From: Gracilaria domingensis
Lineage: Eukaryota; Rhodophyta; Florideophyceae; Gracilariales; Gracilariaceae
Reading direction: 5' to 3'
Assembly: GCA_022539475.1 (NCBI GenBank)
Contig: VCMS01000263.1
Coordinates: forward strand, 1 to 64,000
Length of the DNA: 64,000 bases
The stretch's first letter is position 1. Every line of letters begins with the position of its first letter. The notes under the pieces are model-generated. The model was given only the letters and a program-made list of their open reading frames with translations, had not been told where the DNA came from and did no database searches. The position numbers were made by a program, and so were the translations under genes. Below, piece after piece: positions 35,734 to 47,616 of the stretch.

Positions 35734-36886
35734 ACATTATTGCTGTATGCAACGTACGGATTTTGTCAACATTGGAGATTGTGATTGGGAGCTGTTGACA
35801 TGGTTTTGGAGTTTGCTATTGGTTCATGGCATCAGAGATATTGCACGCAGCAAATGGAGAACGACTCTGCTTTATCTCTAACTATCGTAGACATAAGCTG
35901 ACTCAACAAGTGGCAGTTTGTGCGCCACCTGTTCTTCCTGTTCTCCAATCATGTGTCCATGTTAAGTCTATATCGGTAGACTTAATTTTGTAGTGTCAAA
36001 AGGGTTAAACTTCTGATCCACAATTCATACTACGGATTAAACAGATGAAATATATATTCTATTGCATTATAATATTTCCAATAGCGTTCATCGTGCTGGA
36101 GGATGTACATGTTGGGCTCCTCTTTATCTCATTTCTTCTCTCGAAACTCTGAGATCATTTCCTTGCGTTTATATGCACATTCTAAGGTTCTTTCCAAATT
36201 TTTGTTTTGCAAATTTTCCCACATGACTTCTAACATGCAGGGGCAATCGGTTCTGAAATGGCCATATCACCATATTCGACTAAAATCAAAGTTATGATTT
36301 TTCTTCTCCGCGCCAATATTTCAAGGATTTGTGAGAGATTCTTCCCTATCCCCTTAGCTAGGTCTCTGATGTTCTGGTGCGCATCTACGAACTTTCGGTT
36401 TCCACTGTACACGCCGACTAATGTTTATACATCTTTCTAACTTGTTTAAACTAGAATTGATGCATATTCGAGTTCTACATTTTCAAAACTTCTTCACGGA
36501 GTATAGAAAGATTCTAAGCAACAAATCATTTTCAGAACAGTCGGTGTGTGCTGCTAATCTTCTGTTTACGGCCCAATGATAATAAATTCGATCCACCATT
36601 TTCATTTCAGGAGGCAACTAAATATTTTCTCCTCACGTAAAGTCCTTAAACGCTTGAAGATAGTTTAAGCTTATACTTCAAAAAGTAATGAAATTCTCAC
36701 CTGAACCTGCAATTTAGTTTTTCTCATCTTGATACCATTCTATTATTTCATAAATTAGAATCTCGTCAGAATTAGGAAAGCACACAGAATGTAACTACCA
36801 ACTAATCGAAATTAGGGTGACCACATGCATTCTACTGCCCCATCTTTCTGTTATTCAAAGAAGCATTAATGTATACCACTTCTTTC

Positions 36887-37114
36887 ATGGCCCAGATTGT
36901 ACTTCAGAGAATTACAAAGACGAAGTTTTACATATTTGCATGTAAATTGAAGAAAGCTATTTTTGTATGGTACGAAACTTATGTCCCAAAAGTTGAGAAC
37001 TACATGAGGTGTAAGGGTAGAAGCTAGAGAAGAAATCAAACTGCGATTGATAGGAAATTACGAAGGGTGTTCTATGAGGAACTTTCGATATCTAAAACCA
37101 TAATTTCTTTGTAA
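36887..37114 (+). pseudogene. Gene Y copy C
   Basis: Begins ATG at 36887 with MAQIVLQRITKTKFYIFACK, continues KLKKAIFVWYETYVPK, has one in-frame TAG, then RRNQTAIDRKLRRVF and ends SISKTIISL with TAA at 37112-37114. The copy at 49496-49722 gives the same protein with one base deleted. Preservation of the frame in two copies argues that this was a real short, basic protein or a last exon of one. The family is unknown. The stop lies 77 bases from the stop of convergent gene X, as in copy D. Confidence 0.45.
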
Positions 37115-37190
37115 ACATAGAGCTCTTTACGCATTTTTTCGTGTTGAATCCAACGTAAACTATGAAGACTACGCATGCGCTGGGAGGCAA

Positions 37191-38316
37191 TTAGCGACTA
37201 CGATTTGGAGCCGTATGAGTCCATTCGACGTACTTGATTCTAGCACTCGCTATAATGTATTCTTTGGTAAACAGATTGCAATTTCTTCTCTCCAACATTT
37301 CTCGTACCTTTCGTACGTATATCTCCACATTTGGATAGCGCCTTATACTAATAGATGGATATGCGAAATTGTCGACAAAATACCAATCTACAATCCCAGT
37401 AGTCATTTCGAGTAGCGTCCTGTGCACGGATTGCGGATATGGCGACTACGATGAGGCACAGCTTGAAAGACCAGAGTTAAAACTTTTAGTATTCACTCTA
37501 TCGTAGATTGTATTTATATTCTTCTACATTTGCTAGTCATAATCAAGCATTCCAGAATTGAAAAAGGTTTTCACCCCGATTATTTGAGAAAAAATAATTT
37601 AAATTTTTCATAGCTTGTAAAATTTGTCTTAAATTGTTGGCCAATACCGTTACATTCCTCTTCGTTGGCCATTGTTACGAAGAAAGCTATAAATATAAAA
37701 TGCATTGTACGGTATTTCGAGACTCCATGGCAGCTGTGCTTGTTCTCTCCTTCTCATAAAAGTAGCATAGTAGTTTATTACTTGGAGTTCGTGCTGGAAG
37801 ATTATAATACAGCAAGAGCCTACTGACTAGTATCAGGGCTCCAATCTGGAAGCGTAATCTTATGTGAGACTGCCAGTCCAAAAATGCGTACCCCAACATT
37901 TGTGTAACGATCCATATCAATTTTTCGCAATGACGCCTGTCAAAGTTTTTGAGATAGACACGTATCCACAACTCACCTGCTCTTGGCTCTAAAATGAGAC
38001 CACTTGCCAGCAAAATGGACATATCATTTCCGAGATACATTAGAATCTTGCTGGAAAGTTTGAACTTGCGTTTTTTTCCAAAACCCTCATGAAGATGTAG
38101 GAAAACCGCCGTACACTTTTTCGGTGCATCCCACGCCCCTCGCTGTACCTCTGGCAGTACATCCACTGTAGTGCAACGCAATCGCGGTATATACTCGCTT
38201 TTGCATCGAAGTCGATGGTACTTGCAGTGCAGTGGAGGTTGAGCACCGTTGCAGTATGTGGCACAGCACTGCTGGCTTGTGTAACAAGTGTGGCACGGTT
38301 GAACGCCAGTTATCAC
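37191..38316 (-). pseudogene. Gene X copy C
   Basis: The last part (37427-37191) reads VDWYFVDNFAYPSISIRRYP then NVEIYVRKVREMLERRNC. It is nearly the same in the copy at 49799-50083 and recognisable in the plus-strand copies near 45553-45798 and 15860. The upstream part (38316-37687) reads FLHLHEGFGKKRKFKLSSK, then LGYAFLDWQSH, in a different frame. A GT...AG pair near 37975-37935 could be a short intron. The protein family is not known to me. Three or four exons and frame breaks make this a decayed copy. Confidence 0.45.
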
Positions 38317-38500
38317 AGCATTGCTGGTAATTTAGATATTTATTTAGGTAGTTTCGCATCTACTGTATGGAGCTTACTACAGTATATAGTGGCTTGGCCT
38401 TCGGCCTTCGCCGCTAGGTAAACTCCCCAACCAGGGGTTGAAACATCGTTCTTGGCTCTGAGCTGCACCGCCTTCGCGTGTTCCCGACCTCCTTGAGAGT

Positions 38501-38941
38501 TGGCCACGTCGTGCACGGTTAGTTTAACCACCCTGTCCAACAAGAGCGTCACAGACTTCGTCGTGGTTATTTCAGTTATTCTTACACACTGTCGTGGATT
38601 CTCACCCCTGTATAAGGTTTCTGTTTTCCATTCTGGACTCTCGTGGCTTGCCCACTATTCCCCGTTCTTTGGGTTGTTACCTTTCCTTTTCTCACTTTTG
38701 TGGTTCTATTTTGTTTCCTTTTCTCGAGTTTATTGCCCACTTTGCAGTGGTCTGTGGACTTCCGACTCATTGTCGTTGTCTTCACCACTTCCGTGGATTG
38801 GTTCACCTCATCAGAGGGATACACACACGCTCACGTGGATCTCTACCAGACTTTTCGGCCATCTCACACCCTCACACGTATATCGCGAGGGTGGATCGCG
38901 GTTTACGCCCGGCTCGTCCATCTACTCGTGAGGGGCTCTAT
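38501..38941 (+). mobile_element. Solo LTR L1, left part (interrupted)
   Basis: Begins TGGCCACGTCGTGCACGG and continues through a T/C-rich body. It shows the same landmarks as two other segments here (55140-55979 and, reversed, 57984-58702): a GTGCAC/GTACAC start, a T-rich centre, then GGTTTACGCCCGG-like strings. Its end is missing at 38941, where the CTAT transposon begins, and reappears at 44434-44513. No internal retrotransposon genes flank it, so it is a solo LTR or fragment. Confidence 0.5.
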
Positions 38942-41900
38942 CCCCATGCGTGCAGGGTGAGAGTTTTTAGTCACTCTGCGGCAGGGTGAGAAAAGGTTGA
39001 CTTGGTCTCAAATCACCCTGAGAGGGTGATCTGGGACCCATTTTGGGTTATTTGAGACCCATACTGGGTGCCTTGGGACCTATTCTGCGCAATTTGAGAC
39101 CATCATCACAGTTTGAAGCTCTGGATGTTCTACAGAGTTCGCTCTTTGAGACAAGCACCCCCCAATTCTACTCCGATCTCGTGACATTTTGTCGCACGAC
39201 CTAACAAAAAGGATGGATACAGAGCGGCCCCATTTCACATCTCCTTCGCAACCATATGTCCCTCCAACACGAAGCACAGTTCTTGAAGTCACAACTTTTG
39301 ACCAATTACCACCACAATCAATTGATAGTACAAATGAATAACAAAGCCTTCTTAGCGAAAAAACAGCCATAGAAAGAGATCAATATCGCGTTGCAACATC
39401 TTATGATCACCGAATCTTCCGTCATGGCCAAACCACTTTAGGGAACAGCGCCACATTGCAACCCACTAATAGAGAGCTCAAATTTGAAATAGAACATTGT
39501 GTGGACACGATCCGAAATTCATTGGCATCCCAGTCTTCCGATGAACTTTGGGTTCATTCTTCGAGTGCCACAGAATCGATTGCAACTTCCAATGTTTCAG
39601 GATCTGCATCTGAAGGGATAGCAACAATGAACTTCTTCTAGAAGACCTTAATCAATTGAGAAAGGACGTTATCTGTTCCTCTGCAATGTCGAGCATCGGG
39701 AACCTTGGTAACGATATCATGAATATTGCTGAACAGGATTGTGTCGCGTCTGCGTTTGATGATACTCCGGACTGTATGGTGGATGATTCCTTAAGCTCCT
39801 CACATTTTGTTTCTGAGCCGGACGACATAGCAATCTCAAATCTGAATTTGGAAGGTCGTGCGCAAAACAAGGGCGGGCTACGTGATTGGAAATACTGTTC
39901 ACCTTTTGCAAAGATTGAAATAGATATCGACAATATTGATATTGAACTGGGCGAGAGATTTGTCAAGGAGGCGAATGGAATACTATTGAAAGTAGTGAAG
40001 GACATTAACGCAAACGGAAAGAAATCCACATTGGCTACAGCAACGTCTGTTTCCCCTATGGACGCATTTGATGTCTTTCTACCAGACTATGTTTTAGCAA
40101 AGCTTGTGGTACTTTTAAACCGTACACTGTTGTCCCGTGGGAAGTGTGCTACTACAATAAGTGAAGTGAGAGGTGTGATTGTGCTACATGTTCTTGCTGC
40201 TTCTTACGGCAGCAATGCATCCACTATTGATAGTGAAGAAAACAAAGAATTCTTCTTTCAAATCGGAGTATCATCAAAGCGATATTCTGATATATGGTCC
40301 TCTTTCTCTTCCACTGTTGGTCGGCGTCAAGCTTTTGAATCTGGTCATGTTGGCTGGTTAAACGCGCCAAAGCAGTCGACCTCGTTGATAACAGAACTTG
40401 AGCAAGATATGGCAAATGTGAACAGGCTTTTTTTTATATTGATGGTGCAAGTATACTGAGCTTAGATGACGACCACCAAAGACTGCGCTCGAGATCCGTA
40501 TCTGAGCTTACTGGACTAAGACAGATGAACAATTCTAAAAAGGCTCTCGAACCAGTTAACAACGCGTTATGCTGCGCTTTGAAGCCTGTTTTTATCGCGA
40601 GCCACTATTCTCGACCACATGAGAAAAGGATACAAGTGTGGCAGCGATTGGTTCAATTGTTACAGGGAGTTCCGACAGCGGGATCCTATCGTCCTATGTG
40701 TGACTCTATTTTTGCCTCCGATAGACAGTATAATGACCGCCCTGTCATTGATTTCATTAACGACACCATTGGGGCAACAGGTATCGGCACTCATAAAAGA
40801 AGCTTGGGCTACCCTTTCGTTTTCGGGGATGGTCCCATCCGGAAGAGACACAGAGGAATGGTGGTGTCTGAAAAGGGCTGTCGCGCAATCTATAGTGCCA
40901 CTAGAAAGCCTACGACAAGTGCAGGGTGCCGCGTTGAGGCCGCTTTGTATCGAGAGAGCTACAGTGGGCGTATTGCCGCTTTCTATCACAATAATGATCG
41001 TCTCTTTGGGGCTTCAAAGTTTACATTGGTTCCGAGAAAGGATGGGTCAAGGATTCTTTCTAAGAAGGAGATGGAGTCTTTCCATGTCGTTTTTCTCAAA
41101 GATTCACAAAATGACAGCTTTCGTGCTCGAAGGAGTACATATGAGAACAACTGCATGCTTTCTGTGGGCCTTGTCATGTCTAGAGTCTACGAAATTAGTT
41201 TGTTACAATCCGAGGACCCCGGTTGATTCCTTGCAAGGGCATTTCAACTTACTTCACGGACAAGCCAAACATTTCTTCGGACTATTGTGTCCGACTTTGG
41301 CGACGCTGTGGAGGCAATGGCATTGATACTAAAAGGCAAAAGTACCGGTATTTCTTTGATGTCGTTTCCGTCCGACGAAACGCAATCGCGCGAACAACTT
41401 ACTCTCAGATTTACTACAATTTCTGCTGTATTGAACATGTCACGACGTACTTCGTCTTCTTTGAATGAAATGAACCAGTGTTTGGAAAAGATAAAGTCTC
41501 TAACGGCGCAGACAGCAAATTCATTGCGAATGGCTGCCTTGTGCTCCCTATTTGCTTTGGTAGGAAGGCGACAGTCTGCTGGGTTAAGAAAGGGACAGCT
41601 GGTGGAGAGAATTTTGAAACTGCGAGACGGTATTAATGCTGGTGGAGTCAACATTGATGTCGAAAACGGTAAAGAAGAAAACACTGTTCAAAGACTATCT
41701 GTGCTGAAAGAGAAGTTAATACGTCGTCTTTACCAGAATTCTTTGGATACTTGGGTTATGAAACCCCTAGTTTTCACAGCAGGGATGAGGGAAGGGTCCG
41801 TCAACGAAGCACCTGTGTTGAAGAATATCTCAGAAGTTTTCGAGAAGACCGCAATGTACTGTCCATGTGAATCATACGAAGACGTGCATGAGAATGTATG

Positions 41901-44433
41901 CTACGACGTTGAATTCATTCGTAAAACTGGTCTCTTATCTTCAAAATCTGTACCGCTTCTTTCTGACAGTCCTGATGCAGTGATGGGTCTCAGCTCCTCT
42001 GATGGTGATATCGTGGTACCTACGGTGAAGATAAAGACAATGACCTCACTCCATACCGAAGAAGAAGCTGGGGAACGTGTTAAGGACTATGGACAGCTGG
42101 TCAGAATAAGAGATGTTGGGCTAAACAGTGAAGCAACAAAGTTGTTCCAAAAACTGGTGCCTTCTAGTGAGTATCGCTCTCAGTGTGTGCATCACGCAGC
42201 TTGCCTTGATGTAAGTGATGTGCTGTTCACTGTGGCAAAGGGAAGCAATGTCGGAGTTGGCGAGATCATTTACTGCGTTCTCATTTCATTTCCATCTTCG
42301 GTCAGAGCTGACTATCTTTACTGTATCCAGGCAATTCGATGCAGTGCATTGAGTGAATAGGTGGTTCCGCAGAGAAAATTTCCAAAGCATACGACAATTT
42401 GCTAGAAGAATCTCACGCGTCGGACCTGTATTCTTATGCCTCCTTCCACAGTTTGAGCAGCGCGTACAGAAAGCTAGTTGCCTCTCATGGAGCTTTGCCT
42501 CCATCTCGAATGATGCATCCAACGGCTTTGGTGTATTGGATTCAGTTGAAGGGGGGTGGTGACGAGTTTAGCAGAGCAATGAAATCTCTTTCGTACACTA
42601 ACTCGTCCGAGAACCCTGTTGTGAGCGTGATAGAGCGACTGCTTTCTGCCCAAGTGAACAATGCGGCGAGTGTTCACCGTCTTTCATTGGCAAAGCGGAA
42701 AGATCTTCTGCCAGAAACATTTGAGCCATCCTCGAATCGGTTCGGAGGATATAGAAGAATCAAGCATGCAGTAACGTCCGCAAAAACGTTTAGGCAATAT
42801 GTGAGAGAACTAGCAAAGAAGTTTAAGTTAAGCTTTAAGACTAGATTGGAAAGTGGAAGAACTGCAAGTACATGTGTATCACAACGTTTTAAGGAGCAAG
42901 GTCTCGTCGAAATCGAACCGATGTTTCACAAAGATCTGGTAGGCAAATATAATCGGCCTGCAGACAAGCAAAGAAGGTTGTCGGATTCTGAGTTGCTCGT
43001 CAAAGTCAAAGGAAAGAAGGTCTACTGTGTGTTGTGTTCTTACACACTAACGTTGAAACGTGAAGGACATTTTGTTCGAAAGAAGGGAGGAGCTAGGCAT
43101 AAGCATTGGTGTTCGATTTCCAAACAATCGATTTGCAAGAACTGCTGGAAAAAATGGCACGAGACCGATGTTTTGGAATGCGCTGTCATTCCTGAGTCTG
43201 AAAGACTAGCACTTCAAGCTAGCTTTAACGCCAAGATATCTCAAAGTGCTTTGGATGGAGACAAGGACCCAAATGAAAGATGACAGTTCTAGAGTTGGAA
43301 TTGGGTCGAGAAGATGTTCTCCAGAGGCTCATTATAATCTCGGCGCAGTCGTTGTTTATTTGCAGCTCGAGAACCCATGAAACGGGATTGATGTGAGCCA
43401 CATTCACAGTTGTTTGCCGCTTGTGCTGCGATGAACTACTATGCGAATCTCCAACTAATATGTTACATATCCCCAGCTTGTTTGTGTCGAACGGTTTAGC
43501 ATTAAGCCAACCATCATTTGTCAGCCGTTGTCGCTAGCACGCAGTCTCATGTAAGTAAGAACCCTCGCAAACGTTCGATCAACACGAAATTCGCAATAGT
43601 CCACCACAAAGTCCAATATGGTCATGCGAGCGTTGCCGAGGGCCAGAAAGGCAACATTGGCCGCTGCAACCATATAAACTCCGTCGTTCTGGAGCATTTG
43701 AATGTAAATGTTGATAAAACGGCGGCGATACTCAGGCACTCAGGGTATAGATTCAATCGAGTGCTGCCCAGCTAGTGGAGAGACAGTGCTCTGAGGGGTG
43801 CAATTTCATGTGTTACGTTGCGCTGTGGACACCATCATGGCGTATAAAAACTTGCAAGTGACACTCACATTGTTTTGCTGAAAGTCGCAAATAGTCTGCT
43901 CGTGCTGTCCCTACAATGATGTCGGCCGTTAAACGTATTATTTTGCCTGTAGAACTATTCATCTGCAAGCTGTGTCAGCGCGTTCAGAGGGCGGCGGCTC
44001 TTGTGCACCTTGTTTGAACAGCTGGCAGTCGATGCGCGGCTTCTCCCGAAAGATCTACATTGACTCACTGACGCAAACGCCATTAGATTTCGCTTCGGGC
44101 GCCAATCTGTCATTGATTGAGTGCGACGTGTCTTTGAGAGCAAGGGAGCACGCTAAGTGCGTTATTATTGTGCAAAGGGGACACTAGAAGCACGAAAGTG
44201 TGGCATCGACGGTTCTTCTGCAGTCCTCGGATGAGACCATCGTCATGTTTATCCACGGTGAACAACTAAAAGTTGGTCTCAAAGCAGCTATCATGGGTAT
44301 CAGGTCACCCCATGGGTCTCAGTTCACCCAAAAATGGATCTCAGTTCACCCTCCCAGGGTGATTTGAGACCAAGTCACCCTGTTTTCACCCCGCCGCAGG
44401 GTGACCAAAAAATGTCACCCAGCGCGCATGGGG
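38942..44433 (+). mobile_element. DNA transposon with 160-bp inverted repeats, CTAT duplication
   Basis: Left terminus 38942-39101 and right terminus 44275-44433 are inverted repeats, alike over about 160 bases. Both begin CCCCATGCG and pass through a shared CTTGGTCTCAAATCACCCTG. The direct repeat CTAT flanks both ends (38938-38941 and 44434-44437). Each terminus holds several internal copies of GGTCTC/GAGACC and GGGTGA/TCACCC motifs, which are likely transposase-binding subterminal repeats. Between them is one plus-strand transposase broken by frameshifts. The superfamily is uncertain. A 4-base duplication and long terminal repeats exclude piggyBac (TTAA) and CACTA. Confidence 0.8.
39656..43283 (+). 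pseudogene. Transposase-like gene of the CTAT element
   Basis: Frames 39656-40459, 40525-41226, 41287-42360 and 42399-43283 follow each other with short breaks. Landmarks in order: LDDDHQRLRSR at about 40462, probably the first catalytic aspartate region; MCDSIFASDRQYND near 40700 with a second acidic site; IGTHKRSLGYPFVFGDG and RGMVVSEKGCRAIYSATRK near 40790-40920; YHNNDRLFGASKFTLVP near 40990; a SAP-like helix pair LCSLFALVGRRQSAGLRKGQ near 41545; and a terminal zinc-ribbon-like domain with CVLCSY and CKNCWKKWHE near 43030-43150. It is consistent with an RNase-H-fold transposase with added SAP and zinc domains. Superfamily unassigned. At least three frame breaks make it inactive. Confidence 0.65.
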
Positions 44434-44513
44434 CTATTGCTGTTGCTACCCTACTGAGGGGAAGGCTGCGAACACCTTCGTGTCTTTCTCCCGTTCTCGG
44501 GGTTCGAACCACA
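44434..44513 (+). mobile_element. Solo LTR L1, right part
   Basis: The 80 bases after the transposon align with the ends of the other two LTRs: a GAACACCTTCG-like string, then CTCGGGGTTCGAACC. This corresponds to CGCCGGGTTTTGCACC at 55960 and, reversed, to GCTGGGGTTTTGCTCTACA at 57984. It completes the LTR that starts at 38501. Confidence 0.5.
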
Positions 44514-44551
44514 CCCACTACCCCTACGGGAAAGTTCTGGAAAAGGAGAAG

Positions 44552-46023
44552 TGTACCTTGAGGTTAATTGGCACTCATGGATGATACTCGGATGCCAGAT
44601 GGACTTCATTTGGTGCGCGCGCGATTTCAGTTTGCAGCTCAATTCCGAGGTGTCCAAATGCAGGACATACTGCATGCCGATGGAGGGCATTATGAATGTA
44701 ACCGATATAATTTGAACTCCAGCTGGCCCCACATCACTCGCATGTTGCACCCCGCGTTGTCAGGTGGCGCTCCAAGCGCACTCCGAATAATGAAATAAAC
44801 TATTAAAAAATTTTGTTTGCAGTTGCATGGGTGTCCAGATGAAGCGCGAATGGCGTACCGAGAGGGCGCAATTGGAGGTTTAGTAACCCGAAATTGCAGT
44901 CCAAATGCACTTACAAAAGTGATAAACGTGCTTCTCGGGATCACGCAGAGCTATTTTCAGCTCCAAGCTCAACTCTCTATATGTTATGCTTTACTATAGC
45001 TCCGAAATATCTACCCGTACACGAGCAGGAAAATACAATGCAATCCGAAAGTAGAAGCATTAACGCAGATATATGTACAGGGTCTACCAAATGTGGTGGT
45101 ACGCATTCTCGGCAATGGCTGATACATGTAAGTCTGTGCCTCCAGATTCCAGCCATACCGTCAATGCATCGCGTCTCGCGAAAATGTTCTCTTGCAGCAT
45201 GAAATGAAAATAATAATCTAGGAGAGAGGGGTAACAAGCAATGCTGACTTGGGATTTCAAAATATCGTAGAATTCACTTTTGTATTTATTGCTCTCTTCT
45301 TAACACTGCATAACGAGGAGAAGTCTCATGGTCGTGGGACACATTTCCAGATATGTTTTACAGGCTATGAACGTCAAATGTTAAAATTGTGTATCTCAAG
45401 AGTTCTAGATGAGATATTTTGTAGGTCGTTCAACGTCTTCTGATTTACACTTGTCACAATTACAAAGATTATAAATATCGTTTACCATATCGTGACTATT
45501 AACATTTCCTAACTGTTCTCTTTCTGGTTTTACCTCATTTCGGTCGACAGTAATGATATACGTGCACCGGGCACCACTCGAAAAGACTAGTGGGACTGTA
45601 GATTGCTGTTGTTTCGATAATTTCGAATATCCATCTATTACTCTCGTTCGATGTCCCAATGTTGCCATATATGTACAGAAGATACGAGACATGTTACGAA
45701 GCAGAAATTGTAATCAGCATACGGAAGAAACCATTACATTGAAAGCTAGAAGGAAGTACGATGAGCGGAATTTTACAACTCGAAATAGGGCTAACTAGTT
45801 TCAAATACTTGCAGGGTAGTCGTCATAGTTTACGTTAGATTTTAGAGGAAAAATCCACAAAGAGCTCTATTTCCATGAAAGAATATTTGGTTGTAGATAT
45901 CGAAAGTGATACATGGAACACCGTTCGTACTTTCCTACCAAGCACAGTACCATTCCTTCTTGAGCTTCTACACTGATACCACGACCAATTCAAGACGCTC
46001 CTGTCTTGATTTGGATTGGACAT
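44552..46023 (+). repeat. X/Y module copy B
   Basis: Colinear with copy A (14833-16030) over about 1.2 kb and continuing into gene Y on the opposite strand. The first X frame (44568-44798) holds HYECNRYNLNSSWPHITRML, followed by an intron-like stretch ending TTTGCAG at 44821. Then come DHAELFSAPSSTLYML (44950) and YMYRVYQMWWYAFSAMADT (about 45070), and the last X frame 45553-45798 (FEYPSITLVRCPNVAIYVQK). Gene Y lies at 46023-45835 on the minus strand. Stops of X and Y are 37 bases apart. It abuts copy D, which runs the other way. Confidence 0.7.
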
Positions 46024-46540
46024 ATCAAAAATATTCTTAATCCATTATATTCTCTTCAATACCGTCCATCGCGGCTGAAGATGTACACGTTGGGCTCCTC
46101 TTTATCTCATTTCTTTTTCTCGAAACTCTGAGATCACTTACTTGCGTTCATATGCACAATGTAAGGTTCTTTCAAAATCCTTGTTTTACTTTTTACATGC
46201 AGGAGAGATCGGTTCTGAAATGACCATATCATCATATTGGACTAAAATCAAAGTTTTGATTTTTTCCCCGCACCAATATTTCAAGGCCTTGTATTTGTGA
46301 CTCAAAGCGCAAATATAGCGGTGAACACTATGCAGCTCACAACGGAGAGCATGCAATTCTTCAGTAGTTGAGGACAATGTCTTCTTCTCTCCATCTTCCA
46401 CAAAGCTTTGCTTCTGAAGGCTTGAATCTCTTTCTATCAATGCTTCAGGCCGCATTTCCTGTCTCAACCTTTGCGACAACCGTCGTAGGGCGTTCCAATG
46501 GCTGCAAAGCCCGTACGAAGAGCGGATAAACCAAGGAAGA

Positions 46541-47596
46541 GTGATGAGACCAAGGCTACGGCTTCCTAAAGAATCGCTATTCTATGTTTTGTATGGCAAC
46601 GGCTGCGATGCGTCCTTAGTTACGCTGATCAGATTCAATCATCGATCATTTCGATATCATCTGCGCAAGTTTCCTTCCTTCTTCACACGCCTTGCTCTCC
46701 ACTCAAGAAATGGATATGTAAAGGTTCCTCGTGGAGGCAAAAGTGGTCGTCCCCGACTTGTCGACGCCACCGGCTCTCTTGGTCTTCTTCTAGCTCACAT
46801 TCGAGCACGGGGAGCGATGACCTATTTCTTTGATATTTTGGATGAAAGCGAGTACTATGTCGCTGTTTATTCGATTTGCTTTGCAAATCCTCGTTTGTCT
46901 CCCGCTCAAAGATGGAAATGTAGCACTCAGAATAGATGATGATAACCAACGATCTTCGGCCACAGCCCTAATCCGCGGCTTCTATCCTGCCTTGAAACAA
47001 GTTTACTGCTTCGCAGATGGCTTTAAACTATATCTGCAACAGAATGGATATCAAGGTATTCAAAATCGCTTTGTAACGAATGGATACATGACTACGTCTC
47101 AAATATACTTGTATTCAGCCCAGCTGGAACAATTAGAGCGTGTAGTCTCAATGCTGCAGATGCAATGAATGACTCCAACGTTGCCGAGATGGATGGTTTC
47201 TATGACAAATTGTGGGCAGTTCACAATCAAAATGGTAGTAGATGGGTATTTGACTGGGCGTTCGCAAGAAGGCGTTTTCCGTTTCTGAATAAGAGCAGCC
47301 CAAACTATAGTACTACAGCTCCCAATGCTTTTAAGGTTGAGGTAGGAAGGCAGGCTACTTCTTTAGGACAGAGCGCCGAATGGGGCATGCTCGCCTTCAA
47401 CTCAGGCTTTCCGCAAGTGCAAGAAAGAATTAGATTCGAGACTTATGGAGAGCGGAAGATGTTACTCACGTCTCTCATTCTATTGCTCAACCTTCGAACG
47501 CGAATGGTGGGCCTCAATCTAATTCGTACCGTCTTCAATAAGCTGCTTTCAACCAGTGCGAACGCTCTGTTTCCACAAATTCAATCTCTTCTCTGA
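46541..47596 (+). pseudogene. Harbinger-like DDE transposase
   Basis: Three frames join. The N-terminal part (46541 to about 46830) has KVPRGGKSGRPRLVDATGSL. The middle frame to 47168 holds FADGFKLYLQQ, the first catalytic aspartate. The last frame, 47165-47596, starts MNDSNVAEMDGFYDKLW and contains VFDWAFARRRFPFL (second aspartate; the usual form is V-x-D-S-A-F) and SAEWGMLAF with the catalytic glutamate. It closes with LNLRTRMVGLNLIRTVF. This layout is that of DDE_Tnp_4/Harbinger transposases. Two frameshifts, and therefore inactive. Confidence 0.75.
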
Positions 47597-47616
47597 CTAC
47601 TTTGGTTGTTTCTGAT

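Larger units (their letters stand above)
32359..36004 (-). mobile_element. piggyBac-family DNA transposon
   Basis: Both ends are preserved. The left end CCCTTTGGACACT at 32359-32371 pairs with AGTGTCAAAAGGG at 35992-36004, 12 of 13 positions matching. TTAA lies directly outside each end (32355-32358 and 36005-36008), the obligatory piggyBac target. Each end also has a hairpin palindrome just inside: 32380-32401 (AATGTCTA..TAGACATT) and 35962-35985 (TTAAGTCTA..TAGACTTAA). Inside are a minus-strand transposase with two stops and a plus-strand accessory frame. The element sits in the centre of the first inverted pair of X/Y modules. Length 3646 bases. Confidence 0.9.
36061..38316. repeat. X/Y module copy C
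   Basis: Colinear with 46030-46290 plus 48965-50760. The shared blocks include one starting GTTGGGCTCCTCTTTATCTC (about 36113), GAATTGATGCATATTCGAGT (about 36455), gene Y, gene X and the upstream X exons. Overall divergence is moderate, with small indels. Compared with the module at 44552-46023 it runs in the opposite direction. Confidence 0.7.

Noticed and set aside
25167..36004. A variant genetic code reassigning stop codons
   Set aside because: TAA, TAG and TGA all appear both as internal breaks in decayed genes and as natural ends of intact genes.
44495..44515. GGTTCGAACC string resembling a tRNA B box
   Set aside because: No acceptor stem, D arm or anticodon arm could be formed around it, and the segment aligns with the tails of two other LTRs.
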